Assembly (NCBI GenBank): GCA_031256445.1
Contig: JAIRQN010000097.1
Span: 1 to 40,039, forward strand
Direction: 5' to 3'
Origin: Treponema sp.
GTDB lineage: Bacteria > Spirochaetota > Spirochaetia > Treponematales > Breznakiellaceae
DNA length: 40,039 bases
In this document: positions 1-8,191 of the stretch, piece by piece
Numbering within the stretch: the stretch's first letter is position 1
Layout: every line of letters begins with the position of its first letter
The notes under the pieces: model-generated
What the model was told of the DNA's origin: nothing
Database searches by the model: none
The model's input: the letters and a program-made list of their open reading frames with translations, nothing else
Made by a program: the position numbers and the translations under genes

Positions 1-130
1 TAAAAACATAACAATAACACATACTCCCAATAATAATCGTTTCATAAACAGCCTCTCTGCTTTGTGTATATTAATACAGTACCACTTATTTGCTGAAAAA
101 TCATGTTTCCGATCCATAAGTAATTTCAAC

Positions 131-186
131 TGTGTCAAAATGACACAAAATTCTATCATTTTCAGCCTCGCTATGTCATTTTGACG
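131..186. promoter_or_regulatory. Two related palindromes, possible activator or repressor sites
   Basis: TGTGTCAAAATGACACA (131-147) is a perfect 17-bp palindrome with 7-bp arms. A related TGTCATTTTGACG lies at 174-186, with centres about 41 bp apart. They lie about 270-320 bp upstream of the sigma-54-type promoter of hsp20, a possible distance for enhancer-type sites. The protein that binds them is unknown. Confidence 0.4.
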
Positions 187-330
187 CAATAACCCATTTT
201 AAACAGTAATTTTATTCAAAAATGTATGCAGAATAGTATTCTTAAGACGGCTGCGCAGAAGCCCTGACGGATAAGCTGGATTTTTAACATAAATATTCCC
301 CTGTTTTTTAAAAATATATGCTAAAAAACA

Positions 331-423
331 TACTTGAGGGGTTTTGGGAGGCCGCGAAAGCGGCTTCCTTGCAAAGTATCGTGCCACGTCACGGTGCTTT
401 GCCCGCTGACAGGCCCCCAAGCA
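331..423 (-). ncRNA. Foldable block, possible structured RNA or terminator
   Basis: TACTTGAGGGG (331-341) can pair with CCCCCAAGCA (414-423) with one mismatch and one bulge. Inside are a 9-bp hairpin with a GAAA loop (347-368, plus-strand reading) and a second hairpin with GCAAAG/CTTTGC arms (371-402) and an inner CGTG/CACG stem. Read on the minus strand the block ends in CCCCTCAAGTA followed by a T-run, as an intrinsically terminated RNA would. No known RNA family was recognised. It may simply be a terminator-like structure. Confidence 0.3.
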
Positions 424-451
424 AACTCTTCAAGCATACATTTTTATTACT

Positions 452-467
452 TGGCATGAATATTGCT
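452..467 (+). promoter_or_regulatory. Sigma-54 (RpoN) type promoter of hsp20
   Basis: TGGCATGAATATTGCT matches the -24/-12 consensus (TGGCAC-N5-TTGCA/T). The invariant GG (453-454) and GC (465-466) are correctly spaced, with one deviation at the sixth base. Transcription would start near 478, leaving a leader of about 100 bases before the hsp20 ATG at 579. Confidence 0.6.
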
Positions 468-578
468 ATTAAATGGGTGTCGATGAGAAAGAGTGAAAGA
501 GCCCGCCGTAAGGGGGATGGTTCGTTGAACCATATAACTTTCACCGGTTATCACATCGGACATTATCAGGAGAAAGTT

Positions 579-1043
579 ATGAAAACTTTAACCATGTATC
601 AGCCAAACGTAATTCAAAACGCATTAAGCGATTTTGACCGCTACTTTGAGTCGTTCTTTGGAGACTCAATTCTGGCTCCAGCGGCAAGAATTATTAATCA
701 AACGCCAGCGGTAGACATCCGGGAAAACGAAAACGCCTATGTCCTGGATATGGATCTGCCCGGGTTTGACGAGAAAAATATCGAAGTCCATGTGGACGGC
801 ACGAGCCTGTGCATTACTTCCAGACAGGAAGAGCAGAATGAAAAAAAAGGCAAGGATGACGATACACAGGGAACATATATTCTTCGGGAACGGAAGACAA
901 GTTCCTTCAGCCGCTCATTTAAGCTGCCTGAAGGCGCCAATCCCGAAGCGGTTAATGCCAGTTTTAAGAATGGCGTATTAAAACTGGAAATCAAAAAGCG
1001 CGAGGAAGCGCAAAAACGGACAATTCAGATAAACGCTGCTTAA
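579..1043 (+). CDS. Small heat shock protein, Hsp20/alpha-crystallin family
   Basis: A 154-residue cytoplasmic ATP-independent holdase chaperone that binds unfolding proteins and hands them to DnaK/ClpB-type machines. The start is the ATG at 579, preceded by AGGAGAAAG; the open frame extends upstream but without a ribosome binding site. The alpha-crystallin domain covers roughly residues 45-150: it opens with TPAVDIRENENAYVLDMDLPG, contains the acidic, lysine-rich loop typical of bacterial class A sHSPs, and has the F-x-NGVLKLEIKK motif near the end. The C-terminal tail carries RTIQI, matching the I-x-I oligomerisation motif. The gene stands alone. A sigma-54-type promoter lies 110 bp upstream, which would be an unusual control for this family. 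Confidence 0.93.
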   Translation: MKTLTMYQPNVIQNALSDFDRYFESFFGDSILAPAARIINQTPAVDIRENENAYVLDMDLPGFDEKNIEVHVDGTSLCITSRQEEQNEKKGKDDDTQGTYILRERKTSSFSRSFKLPEGANPEAVNASFKNGVLKLEIKKREEAQKRTIQINAA

Positions 1044-1065
1044 ACTGAATTGCGCCACTTGGTTT

Positions 1066-1159
1066 TACTTGAGGGATAACCGGCGGTTTAAAAGCCGCAT
1101 ACAAAACACCGCGAAGGGAGCGCGATGTTCTGCTGCCGGAAATCCCTCAAGTATTTTTT
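1066..1159 (+). terminator. Branched hairpin with T-run after hsp20
   Basis: TACTTGAGGGAT (1066-1077) and ATCCCTCAAGTA (1142-1153) form a perfect 12-bp stem followed by TTTTTT. The 64-base interior folds further: CCGGC/GCCGG continue the stem, and a hairpin CGCG-AAGGGAG-CGCG extends through ACA/TGT. It probably ends the hsp20 transcript. The branched interior also allows a small structured RNA. Its right arm overlaps the end of the convergent reductase gene. The TACTTGAGGG box also occurs at 331-340. Confidence 0.5.
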
Positions 1160-1779
1160 ATTCCGCGGATAAAATTAGTGAATATTCTGGTTTCTTTTTC
1201 TGGCAGTCCGTAGCGTTCCCTGCCAAGATCTATGCTTTTAATCAGGAATGCCATGTTCCTGCCCAAAATGCGCATTGTCTGCATCCCTTCTTCGTCCTTT
1301 TTTACATCATCGGGCGCGTTGCCATGCACCTCGTTCCAGTACTGGCTAGAAACAACGGGCATGCCCGATATGGTGAAATATTTATTAAGCGCGTCAAATG
1401 TTGATGAACATCCGGTTCTTCTGGCTGACACTACCGCTGCGCCGACCTTCATTGTCTTGTCAAATGAAGCACTGAAGAACAGCCTGTCCAAAAATGAAAT
1501 AACGCTGCCGTTTGCGGATGAGTAATAAACGGGAGAACCGATTAAAAGACCGTCACATTCGCGGAATTTGAGCGCCGCTTCATTAACCAAATCATCAAAA
1601 ACGCATTTATTGATTTCCCTGCATTTGTAACAGCCCATACAGCCGTGAATTTCCTTATTGCCCGCCTGGATAATTTCCGTATCTACGCCGTTTTCGTTCA
1701 GGGTTTTCGCCGCTTCGCTCAGAGCGGTAAAGGTGCAGCCGTTTGAATTCGGACTGCCGTTTATAACCAACACTCTCAT
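1147..1779 (-). CDS. Flavodoxin-fold NAD(P)H-dependent FMN reductase / iron-sulfur flavoprotein-like
   Basis: A 210-residue cytoplasmic protein that opens with VLVINGSPNSNGCT, the FMN phosphate-binding loop of the flavodoxin-like reductase family. It continues with a cysteine cluster (GCMGCYKCREINKC) of the kind seen in the iron-sulfur flavoprotein and NADPH-dependent FMN reductase groups, and then GLLIGSPVYYSS, the second flavin contact. These proteins pass electrons from NAD(P)H or ferredoxin to quinones, metals or other acceptors; the actual substrate cannot be read from the sequence. The start at 1779 is preferred over an in-frame ATG 15 bases upstream because GGAG sits 7 bases before it. 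It lies 114 bases after the LUD gene on the same strand and may share its transcript. Confidence 0.85.
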   Translation of the reverse strand: MRVLVINGSPNSNGCTFTALSEAAKTLNENGVDTEIIQAGNKEIHGCMGCYKCREINKCVFDDLVNEAALKFRECDGLLIGSPVYYSSANGSVISFLDRLFFSASFDKTMKVGAAVVSARRTGCSSTFDALNKYFTISGMPVVSSQYWNEVHGNAPDDVKKDEEGMQTMRILGRNMAFLIKSIDLGRERYGLPEKETRIFTNFIRGIKNT

Positions 1780-1893
1780 TCGCTTAACTCCCATATAATT
1801 TTTCAGCTTATTTATACTTTAATTTTTACGTTTATGCCAGATATTGAAAAAAGATTAAATGCCGGAGACAGCGCGGGGAAAAGCAGAATACGC

Positions 1894-2535
1894 CTACAGT
1901 CCCAGATCCTTCCCGATCAATATCACTTTAATGCGTCCGGCGGGTTTGCAGAAACGGGTTGTGACAAAGTACGAACAGATTGTGTCCGGGACAAGGCAGT
2001 CCGCGCAGGCGCCCGTTTCATTGCAGGGAGTTTTTAGATTTGGGAAGCGCTGCATGTTAAGGGGCGCGGCTATGGTTCTGGCGCGGACAACCGCGTCTTC
2101 GTAAGTTTTGGCGGCTTTATTCATGCCGGCGGCGACGATCACCTGTTTGGGTCCGTAAATCATGGCGGCTGCGCGGTTGCCGAAACCGTCGATATTAACA
2201 AGCTGCCCGTCTTCGGTGACGGCGTTTGTACCGGAGAGAAAAGTGTCACATAACAGCGCGCGGCGCATTATATCCTGCCGTTCTTCCGCAGAAGCGGCTT
2301 TGTCCCTGTCCAGCAGGCTGTATCCCAGATTTGCCAGCTTTTCCTGAATGCCAAGATCAACCATCGTTTTTGATCCGCCCCAGGATACCAGATGATCTTT
2401 TGGAATTAAAGAAATAATTTTTTCTGCCGCCTCGTCCGGTTCGTCATAGTAAAAAGCGTCAAAGGAGCGTTTTATTAACGCTTTAGCGACAACCGGCCCG
2501 AGTTTTGAATACCTTTGTTCATTTATGGTTTTCAT
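1894..2535 (-). CDS. LUD-domain protein (LutC/DUF162-like)
   Basis: A 213-residue protein of the LUD family, whose better-known members (LutB, LutC) take part in L-lactate oxidation. Stand-alone copies of this kind are common in anaerobes and have no defined reaction. The fold is recognised from HLVSWGGSKTMVDLG near residue 50, the glycine-rich SGTNAVTEDGQLVNIDGFGNR segment and GPKQVIVAAGMNK. The tail contains CNETGACADC and several other cysteines, suggesting a metal or Fe-S site. The start ATG at 2535 has GGAG 5 bases upstream; the longer in-frame ATG at 2556 lies upstream of the likely transcription start. No lutA or lutB partner is present, so a lactate role is not claimed. Confidence 0.8.
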   Translation of the reverse strand: MKTINEQRYSKLGPVVAKALIKRSFDAFYYDEPDEAAEKIISLIPKDHLVSWGGSKTMVDLGIQEKLANLGYSLLDRDKAASAEERQDIMRRALLCDTFLSGTNAVTEDGQLVNIDGFGNRAAAMIYGPKQVIVAAGMNKAAKTYEDAVVRARTIAAPLNMQRFPNLKTPCNETGACADCLVPDTICSYFVTTRFCKPAGRIKVILIGKDLGL

Positions 2536-2556
2536 ATAAACTCCAATATTCTTCAT

Positions 2557-2585
2557 ATGTTATCATTTAGCTTCATAAAAATCAA
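2557..2585 (-). promoter_or_regulatory. Promoter of the LUD gene
   Basis: On the minus strand TTGATT (2585-2580), a 17-base spacer and TAACAT (2562-2557). The expected start near 2550 supports the shorter start codon at 2535. Confidence 0.4.
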
Positions 2586-2586
2586 T

Positions 2587-2614
2587 ATGACAAAATATGA
2601 TAAATTGATACAAT
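2587..2614 (+). promoter_or_regulatory. Promoter of the receiver-kinase-cyclase operon
   Basis: ATGACA (2587-2592), a 16-base spacer and TACAAT (2609-2614). It is the best housekeeping-type promoter in the AT-rich gap before the receiver gene, about 90 bases upstream of the start codon. Confidence 0.4.
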
Positions 2615-2705
2615 TCAAACAGTTTCTATGTCAAAACAAATAAATCATGAAGTATTATTAAATATTGCTTGAGAAAATAACAAAATCGTGTTAATATTCA
2701 AAAAC

Positions 2706-3125
2706 ATGGAAGAAAGAAAGAATACATTATTGATTGTAGATGATGAAAAATCGAATTTGGAAGTATTAATCAACATACTGGGTCCCGAATATACAATTTT
2801 TATGACAAAAAGCAGCGCCGCAGCTTTTGAAATGGCCCAGAAACATATGCCAGATGTCATATTGCTTGACATTATGATGCCGGAAATGGACGGATTTGAA
2901 GTTCTCGCCGGGTTAAAGAAGTCAGAAAAAACGCGGAACATTCCTGTTATTTTTACAACAGGCCTTAACAGCGTTCAGGACGAAGAAAAAATGATGGACG
3001 CGGGAGCTGTTGATTTTGTGCATAAACCTTTCAGCGCGAAAGTTGTAAAAATGAGAGTCAGAAATCAAATTCAAATAGTGAATTTAAGCCATATTGCAGA
3101 AAAAGCTGCAAATATGAACAAATAG
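2706..3125 (+). CDS. Single-domain response regulator (CheY-like receiver)
   Basis: A 139-residue cytoplasmic receiver domain with no output domain. LLIVDDE supplies the acidic pocket, LLDIMMPEMDG carries the phospho-acceptor Asp55, TTGLNS the switch threonine, and HKPFSAK the conserved lysine. It is followed by the signalling operon's hybrid kinase 24 bases downstream. Its sequence is very close to the receiver of the GGDEF protein at 5890 (shared TGLNS, KPFSAK and RVRNQIQI), so the two look like a duplication. It may be a phosphate sink or shuttle. The start is uncertain: a GTG at 2688 is in frame but neither start has a strong ribosome binding site; ATG 2706 gives the normal short lead-in. 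Confidence 0.9.
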   Translation: MEERKNTLLIVDDEKSNLEVLINILGPEYTIFMTKSSAAAFEMAQKHMPDVILLDIMMPEMDGFEVLAGLKKSEKTRNIPVIFTTGLNSVQDEEKMMDAGAVDFVHKPFSAKVVKMRVRNQIQIVNLSHIAEKAANMNK

Positions 3126-3149
3126 TACCGCCAACAAAGGAAAGTGGAA

Positions 3150-5885
3150 ATGGCTGCCAAAACGGAAACCAAAGCTGAACAGAACTCCGAAGCCGCCAGA
3201 AAAGAAAAGGGCATATCAATCTATTTAAGAATCCTTGTTGTAATAATCGCCGTATCAGTCGCAATAATAATTTCCGGACTTTTTGTCGGCTCGCGTTTTT
3301 TGTCAAGCAGCATAAACAGGACAATGGAAGATGATTTACTGATAACCGTCGACGTAGCCGAGCTTTATGTAAAAAAAGAAATTGAACTTTTAAAATTAAT
3401 CGCCCAGGAAGCGGCCAGGGAAATTAACCAGTATCTGCCAACAGGCTGGACCGCGGGAATTCTGGAACGCGTCCGCCTTGATCATTCTTCATACATCGGC
3501 CTTGCCGTTTTTGATGATAAAACACTAATTGACTCCTGCGGCGGGCTGTCTATACCAAATGATTTAATAAATGAGCCGTTCATGACTCTTACAAAGTCGG
3601 GCGCCGCGACAATCTCAACTACCATGTACACTGATGACGGAACGCTTGTTATGTACGTGCCGGCGAGAATCAATGACGATCTTGTTCTTGCCGCTATCCT
3701 GCCTGGTTTGTATTTCAGCAGTCAGATTTCCGGTTTTACATTCTGGCAAAGCGGTCATTTTTACATTGATGACGCCGAAGGGACAGTTATTTCCAATTAC
3801 CGCGAAGATTGGGTGCAGTACCGCGTTAACTTTATGGAAATGGCAAAAACAGACAGTTCATACAATGACCTAAGCAGCCTGGTGCGGCGAGGGATGAACG
3901 GAGAACGCGGCATAGGCCACGCCAGCGTCAGCGGCGCGCGGAGAATAAGCGCGTTCCGCCCCATTACCACGCCGGAAGGGTGGTACATCGGCGTTATCGC
4001 ACCTTTATCAGAAAGCGCGTTAAATGAAATACCGAGGGGAATATTGCTGATTGGTTCAATAACAATGCTGTTAAGCATAATAGCCGCCTCTCTTGCCGCT
4101 TCATTTCTCAAGCGCCCGTACGAAGAAGTCGATCACCTGCGAAGGGAAGCCGAAATCGCGTCAATATCAAAATCCACCTTCCTTGCCAACATGAGCCACG
4201 AAATCAGAACTCCCATGAACAGCGTAATGGGCTTTTCGGAACTTGCGCTGGACGATGATGTCGCTCCCAAAACCAGAGATTACCTTTTAAAGATACGGAC
4301 AAACGCTGAATGGCTATTGCAGATAATAAATGACATACTTGACATTTCCAAAATTGAAGCCGGAAAAATGGAACTGGAGAATATTCCTTTCGATATTCAT
4401 GAATTATTTGTCAGCTGCCGCACTTTAATTCTGCCCAAGGCCGTTGAAAAAAACATTATGCTGCACTTTTACGCCGAACCCAGCCTGGGGAAAAGGCCGT
4501 TAGGCGATCCGACAAGGCTTCGCCAGGTATTTGTAAATCTGCTTTCCAACGCCATTAAATTTACGAACACAGGCATGGTCAAGCTTCATTCGGATATTAT
4601 CAGAATGGAAAACAACAGCATTTCAATTCATTTTGAAATAAAAGATTCCGGCATCGGGATGACAAAAGAACAGATCGAAAAAATATTCGATCCGTTTACG
4701 CAGGCGGAATCCGGCACTACGCGCAAATACGGCGGCACAGGGCTTGGGCTTGCCATTACAAAAAATATTATTGAGATGATGGGCGGAAAACTCCATGTCG
4801 AAAGCACGCCCGGCGTCGGCACAAAATTCAGTTTTGATCTTGTTTTTGACACGATTGACATCAGCGATGACGAAGCATTCAGCCAAAAAGTCGTATTTGA
4901 CGAAATTGAAAAACCGGTTTTTGAAGGCGAAATTCTGTTATGCGAAGATAACGCCATGAACCAGCAGGTTATCTGCGAGCATCTTACAAGGGTTGGACTC
5001 AAGACAGTCGTGGCGGAGAACGGCAGGATAGGCCTGGATATGGTCAGGGAAAGGATTCAAAACGGCGCGCAGCAGTTCAATTTGATTTTCATGGACATGC
5101 ATATGCCCGTAATGGACGGCCTGGAAGCGTCTTCGCAGATTATCAGGCTTGATACTGGCATTCCGATAGTGGCCATGACAGCTAACATTATGTCAGACGA
5201 CAGGGAGATATACGCGAAAAGCGGAATGAACGACTGCGTGGGCAAACCTTTTACATCCCAGGAATTATGGCGCTGCCTGATGAAATACCTGACTCCTGTA
5301 ATCAGGGAAAAAACGTCAATAACCGGGAATGAATCAGGCGGCGGAATACTGGAAGCGGACAAGAACTTCCAGAAGAAACTTCAGCTGTTGTTTGTCAAAA
5401 ACAACAATAAAAAATTTGATGAGCTGACCGAGGCTCTGAAAAACAACGATATAAAACTCGCTCACCGGATTGCGCACACATTAAAGAGCAACGCGGCGCA
5501 GATTGGAAAAACAGTTCTGCAGAAAGCCGCCGAAACCGTTGAAAGCTATCTGAAAGACGAAAATAATTTCACGACAGAAATGCAGATATTGAATCTGGAA
5601 GCCGAACTGAATATAGTCCTGAAGGAGCTGTCTCCCCTGCTTGAACAGCAGGTTCAGCAGGAAGTAATAACAAAAACAATTAATCCCGATGAAGCAAGGG
5701 AACTGCTGGAGAAACTGGAACCTCTGGTAAAATGCGGAAACCCGGAATCATTATCCCTGAAAAATGATATCCGCACGATGCCCGTCAGCAATGAGTTAAA
5801 AGAAAAACTAATAGCCGAAATGGAAGATTTTGAATTTGAATCGGCGGCCGTTACGATTGCCGAAATACGACAAAGGATGGGTTAA
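3150..5885 (+). CDS. Membrane hybrid sensor histidine kinase (Cache-HisKA-HATPase-REC-HPt)
   Basis: A 911-residue inner-membrane sensor for a phosphorelay. A first membrane segment (about residues 22-46) and a second (about 290-315) enclose a periplasmic Cache-like sensor region. The HisKA box FLANMSHEIRTPMN carries His350. The ATPase domain shows N-box VNLLSNAIKF, GIGMTKEQ and GGTGLGLAI. A receiver follows with Asp649 in FMDMHMPVMDG, then a C-terminal HPt domain with His776 in IAHTLKSNAAQ. All relay residues are intact. The start is ATG 3150 (AAAGG 9 bases upstream); a GTG at 3144 is also in frame. Only 4 bases separate it from the diguanylate cyclase gene, its likely partner. The ligand is unknown. 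Confidence 0.93.
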   Translation: MAAKTETKAEQNSEAARKEKGISIYLRILVVIIAVSVAIIISGLFVGSRFLSSSINRTMEDDLLITVDVAELYVKKEIELLKLIAQEAAREINQYLPTGWTAGILERVRLDHSSYIGLAVFDDKTLIDSCGGLSIPNDLINEPFMTLTKSGAATISTTMYTDDGTLVMYVPARINDDLVLAAILPGLYFSSQISGFTFWQSGHFYIDDAEGTVISNYREDWVQYRVNFMEMAKTDSSYNDLSSLVRRGMNGERGIGHASVSGARRISAFRPITTPEGWYIGVIAPLSESALNEIPRGILLIGSITMLLSIIAASLAASFLKRPYEEVDHLRREAEIASISKSTFLANMSHEIRTPMNSVMGFSELALDDDVAPKTRDYLLKIRTNAEWLLQIINDILDISKIEAGKMELENIPFDIHELFVSCRTLILPKAVEKNIMLHFYAEPSLGKRPLGDPTRLRQVFVNLLSNAIKFTNTGMVKLHSDIIRMENNSISIHFEIKDSGIGMTKEQIEKIFDPFTQAESGTTRKYGGTGLGLAITKNIIEMMGGKLHVESTPGVGTKFSFDLVFDTIDISDDEAFSQKVVFDEIEKPVFEGEILLCEDNAMNQQVICEHLTRVGLKTVVAENGRIGLDMVRERIQNGAQQFNLIFMDMHMPVMDGLEASSQIIRLDTGIPIVAMTANIMSDDREIYAKSGMNDCVGKPFTSQELWRCLMKYLTPVIREKTSITGNESGGGILEADKNFQKKLQLLFVKNNNKKFDELTEALKNNDIKLAHRIAHTLKSNAAQIGKTVLQKAAETVESYLKDENNFTTEMQILNLEAELNIVLKELSPLLEQQVQQEVITKTINPDEARELLEKLEPLVKCGNPESLSLKNDIRTMPVSNELKEKLIAEMEDFEFESAAVTIAEIRQRMG

Positions 5886-5889
5886 TGCG

Positions 5890-6813
5890 ATGGAAGCGGG
5901 AAAGAAAAATTCAATTTTAATTGTTGATGATGATAACACAAATATAAAAGTTTTAACCCATATTTTGGGCGGCGATTACGACATTCTGTCAGCGTCTAAC
6001 GGCATAAGCGCAATGGGAAAAGCAAGGGAATACAAACCCGATCTTATCCTGCTTGATATTCTGATGCCGGGAATGAACGGGTACGAAACACTTGTCGAAA
6101 TGAAGAAGAACGATGTCATTCAGAAAATACCGGTCATCTTTATTACAGGGCTTAACAGCGACGAAGACGAAGAAAAAGGACTGTCACTGGAAGCGGTGGA
6201 CTATATAACAAAACCTTTCAGCGCGAAAATCGTAAAATTAAGGGTACGGAACCAGATTCAAATTATCAATCAGCTTCACACCATCAAGGATCTGAGCATG
6301 CTCGATCAGCTGACAAAACTTCCCAACAGGCGCTGTTTTGATGAGAGACTGCGCATTGAATGGAAACAGGCCATCGTGGAAAAGACGCCTTTAAGCCTGA
6401 TAATGCTTGATCTGGATAAATTCAAAAAGTTAAACGATACATACGGGCATCAGCAGGGCGATGCCGCGTTAAAGACAATAGCTGGCATATTTCCGCACGC
6501 ATTCAGGCGTCCCGGCGATATTGCGGCCCGCTGGGGCGGCGAAGAATTTGTCATTCTGCTGCCGAATACTCCGCTGGCAGACGCCCTTGAAACCGCGGAA
6601 AAAGTCCGCACCGATATTGAAGATGCTGACATTCCGCGTTCCGGCGATTTGACTCCCATAAAAAGCACAGTAAGCATCGGCGTTAACTCGCTCATTCCCG
6701 AAATGGACAGCTCAATTGACATGTTCATTTCCAAAACCGATAAAGCCCTCTACAAGGCAAAAGAAGCGGGCGGAAACTGCATTATGCAAATGAAAGATAT
6801 TCAGACAGAGTGA
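5890..6813 (+). CDS. Receiver-GGDEF response regulator, diguanylate cyclase (PleD-like half)
   Basis: A 307-residue cytoplasmic protein predicted to make cyclic di-GMP from two GTP when phosphorylated. An N-terminal receiver (Asp56 in LLDILMPGMNG, lysine in TKPFSAK) is joined to a GGDEF domain with an intact GGEEF signature (216-220). RPGD at 207-210, five residues before the signature, fits the RxxD inhibitory site for product feedback. The domain retains LDKFKKLNDTYGH, the substrate-binding helix. It is cotranscribed with the kinase and lone receiver, so this operon probably turns a periplasmic signal into c-di-GMP. The coding end overlaps the convergent MFS gene by 13 bases. Confidence 0.95.
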   Translation: MEAGKKNSILIVDDDNTNIKVLTHILGGDYDILSASNGISAMGKAREYKPDLILLDILMPGMNGYETLVEMKKNDVIQKIPVIFITGLNSDEDEEKGLSLEAVDYITKPFSAKIVKLRVRNQIQIINQLHTIKDLSMLDQLTKLPNRRCFDERLRIEWKQAIVEKTPLSLIMLDLDKFKKLNDTYGHQQGDAALKTIAGIFPHAFRRPGDIAARWGGEEFVILLPNTPLADALETAEKVRTDIEDADIPRSGDLTPIKSTVSIGVNSLIPEMDSSIDMFISKTDKALYKAKEAGGNCIMQMKDIQTE

Positions 6814-8051
6814 TCTTCGGTTTTCCTGTAATAAAATAATGTCACGCAAAAACCCGCCGCAAGTATTACAAGGTTCAGCGCGAAAGGCAGGTTTCTTGAA
6901 ATATCGGAAAGAAAACCGCCAAGCCAGGCAAACGGAGCTGTCGCGATCATTATGAACATGTAACGGATAGCCATTATTCTTGCGCGTTCTTCCGGGTTTA
7001 CATGCAGCGCGATTAAAGATTCAGAGAGCATACCGAGCATTCCCAATCCAAAACCGTCAAACACAAGCGACACGCAGATAAGCGGGTATTTCAGAACGCC
7101 TTCTGCGGGAACCATAATAAGCAGGCTCTGCCCGGCAAAGTAACCGGCGAAAGCCAGAAGAAGCGGCAATTTTAAAAGTCCTTTTGTTAACCGGGGTATA
7201 ATTAAAAACAGAAAAATAATCGCCAGCAGGGATCTGAAAACATTAAAGAGGGGAAGCGCCGCTTCCGGAACAAGAAGTTTTTTATTCGCGATAATCTGCC
7301 AGAATGTACTGTTAATGGTTCCGACTATCCATGCAAGAGCGGCTATAATAATTGAAAAAACGGTTCCGCGGGACCCGATAATAATCTTTATTACTCCGCC
7401 GTAACCGCCGGCAAGCTGAAACACATTCATTCCCTTTGTTTCACGCAGCCGCGTTTCGCCGACAGTGGTTTCTTTGGAAGCGAGGTAAAGAATGACAACC
7501 TTTATCAGCATTAAAATGAAAGCGTTTACAAACAGAATGCGGATGGCGGGAACAAGCGTCATTCTGGAAATAAGCACAGCGGAAATAGGAGCGAAAACGG
7601 CCGAAAGCTGTCCGCACGCCATAACTACCGAATAAATTTTTGTTATCTGCTTTTTTTCAGCGTCTTCCACCAGGAGGCAGTGCCATGAATTTGTCGTAAC
7701 GCCGTTTGTCCCGTTTATAAGAGCCGCGGCCAGAAAGAACCAGAAACCTTCCGCCCTCCACCAGATTATACTGGGAATACACCAGGCAAGAACATCAAAA
7801 ACCGCGGTCGCTTTTCTTCTGCCCATTTTATCGGTAATGGGCCCGCTTAAAAAAGAAAACGCCATCTGGGAAAGCGTGTTGATTGTTACGATAAAACCTA
7901 CCCGCGTATCGCTCAGTCCAAGAGCAAGCATATAAACCGACAGATACGGCATGCAGAGATTCATCGAAAGCCCCCAGAGCGGCTCTGTATAAACACATGC
8001 TCTGGGATTCCCCTTAAGACGCGCTATTGTAGAAAAAAGCGAATTGCTCAT
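6801..8051 (-). CDS. Major facilitator superfamily transporter
   Basis: A 416-residue inner-membrane carrier with about 12 hydrophobic segments. The MFS loop between helices 2 and 3 is visible as GPITDKMGRRKA. The family moves small solutes by proton coupling or facilitated diffusion. No motif identifies the substrate, but the gene follows the beta-glucosidase on the same strand and faces away from an ABC sugar importer, so a sugar or sugar-product exporter is plausible. The GGCGGA ribosome binding site lies 7 bases before the ATG. Two hairpin repeats and a terminator-like palindrome separate it from the glucosidase gene, so joint transcription may be partial. Confidence 0.85.
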   Translation of the reverse strand: MSNSLFSTIARLKGNPRACVYTEPLWGLSMNLCMPYLSVYMLALGLSDTRVGFIVTINTLSQMAFSFLSGPITDKMGRRKATAVFDVLAWCIPSIIWWRAEGFWFFLAAALINGTNGVTTNSWHCLLVEDAEKKQITKIYSVVMACGQLSAVFAPISAVLISRMTLVPAIRILFVNAFILMLIKVVILYLASKETTVGETRLRETKGMNVFQLAGGYGGVIKIIIGSRGTVFSIIIAALAWIVGTINSTFWQIIANKKLLVPEAALPLFNVFRSLLAIIFLFLIIPRLTKGLLKLPLLLAFAGYFAGQSLLIMVPAEGVLKYPLICVSLVFDGFGLGMLGMLSESLIALHVNPEERARIMAIRYMFIMIATAPFAWLGGFLSDISRNLPFALNLVILAAGFCVTLFYYRKTEDHSV

Positions 8052-8065
8052 AAATATTTCCGCCA

Positions 8066-8097
8066 GTGTCCGAAAAGTTGAAAACTTCTTCGGACAC
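8066..8097. repeat. Dispersed hairpin repeat, copy 1
   Basis: An inverted repeat with GTGTCCGAA and TTCGGACAC outer arms and inner AAGTT/AACTT. A close copy, including the following TTCATTAATT, lies at 13231-13262. Related forms lie at 8153-8187 and 34368-34401. Confidence 0.7.
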
Positions 8098-8110
8098 TTT
8101 CATTAATTAC

Positions 8111-8150
8111 TGTTTTTTCGTATTATTTCGCAGAAATAAGAGAAAAAACA
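8111..8150. terminator. AT-rich palindrome, probable bidirectional terminator
   Basis: TGTTTTTTC ... GAAAAAACA arms with an inner TATTTC-GCA-GAAATA stem form a nearly perfect hairpin of about 17 bp. It lies between the glucosidase and MFS genes, directly beside two copies of the dispersed hairpin repeat. Confidence 0.4.
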
Positions 8151-8152
8151 AA

Positions 8153-8187
8153 GGCTGTCCGTGAAGTAACCAACTTCCCGGACAGCC
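8153..8187. repeat. Dispersed hairpin repeat, copy 2
   Basis: Perfect 9-bp outer arms GGCTGTCCG/CGGACAGCC and inner GAAGT/ACTTC. It sits 5 bases after the glucosidase stop codon, where it can also act as a transcript end. It shares the core CTGTCCG-AAGT with the other copies. Confidence 0.7.
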
Positions 8188-8191
8188 CCCT

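Larger units (their letters stand above)
1..578. other. Intergenic region upstream of hsp20
   Basis: No convincing gene lies in the first 578 bases. The reading frame that runs into hsp20 from position 318 has no ribosome binding site and a composition unlike the Hsp20 family, so it is treated as leader. The stretch holds a pair of palindromes (131-186), a foldable block (331-423) and a sigma-54-type promoter (452-467), listed separately. Bases 1-130 are AT-rich and show nothing further. Confidence 0.6.

Noticed and set aside
331-423. Hammerhead or twister ribozyme
   Set aside because: CTGACAG does not give the hammerhead CUGANGA core, and the twister core is incomplete.
318-578. N-terminal extension of hsp20
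   Set aside because: No ribosome binding site, crosses the sigma-54-type promoter, and Hsp20 proteins are about 140-160 residues.
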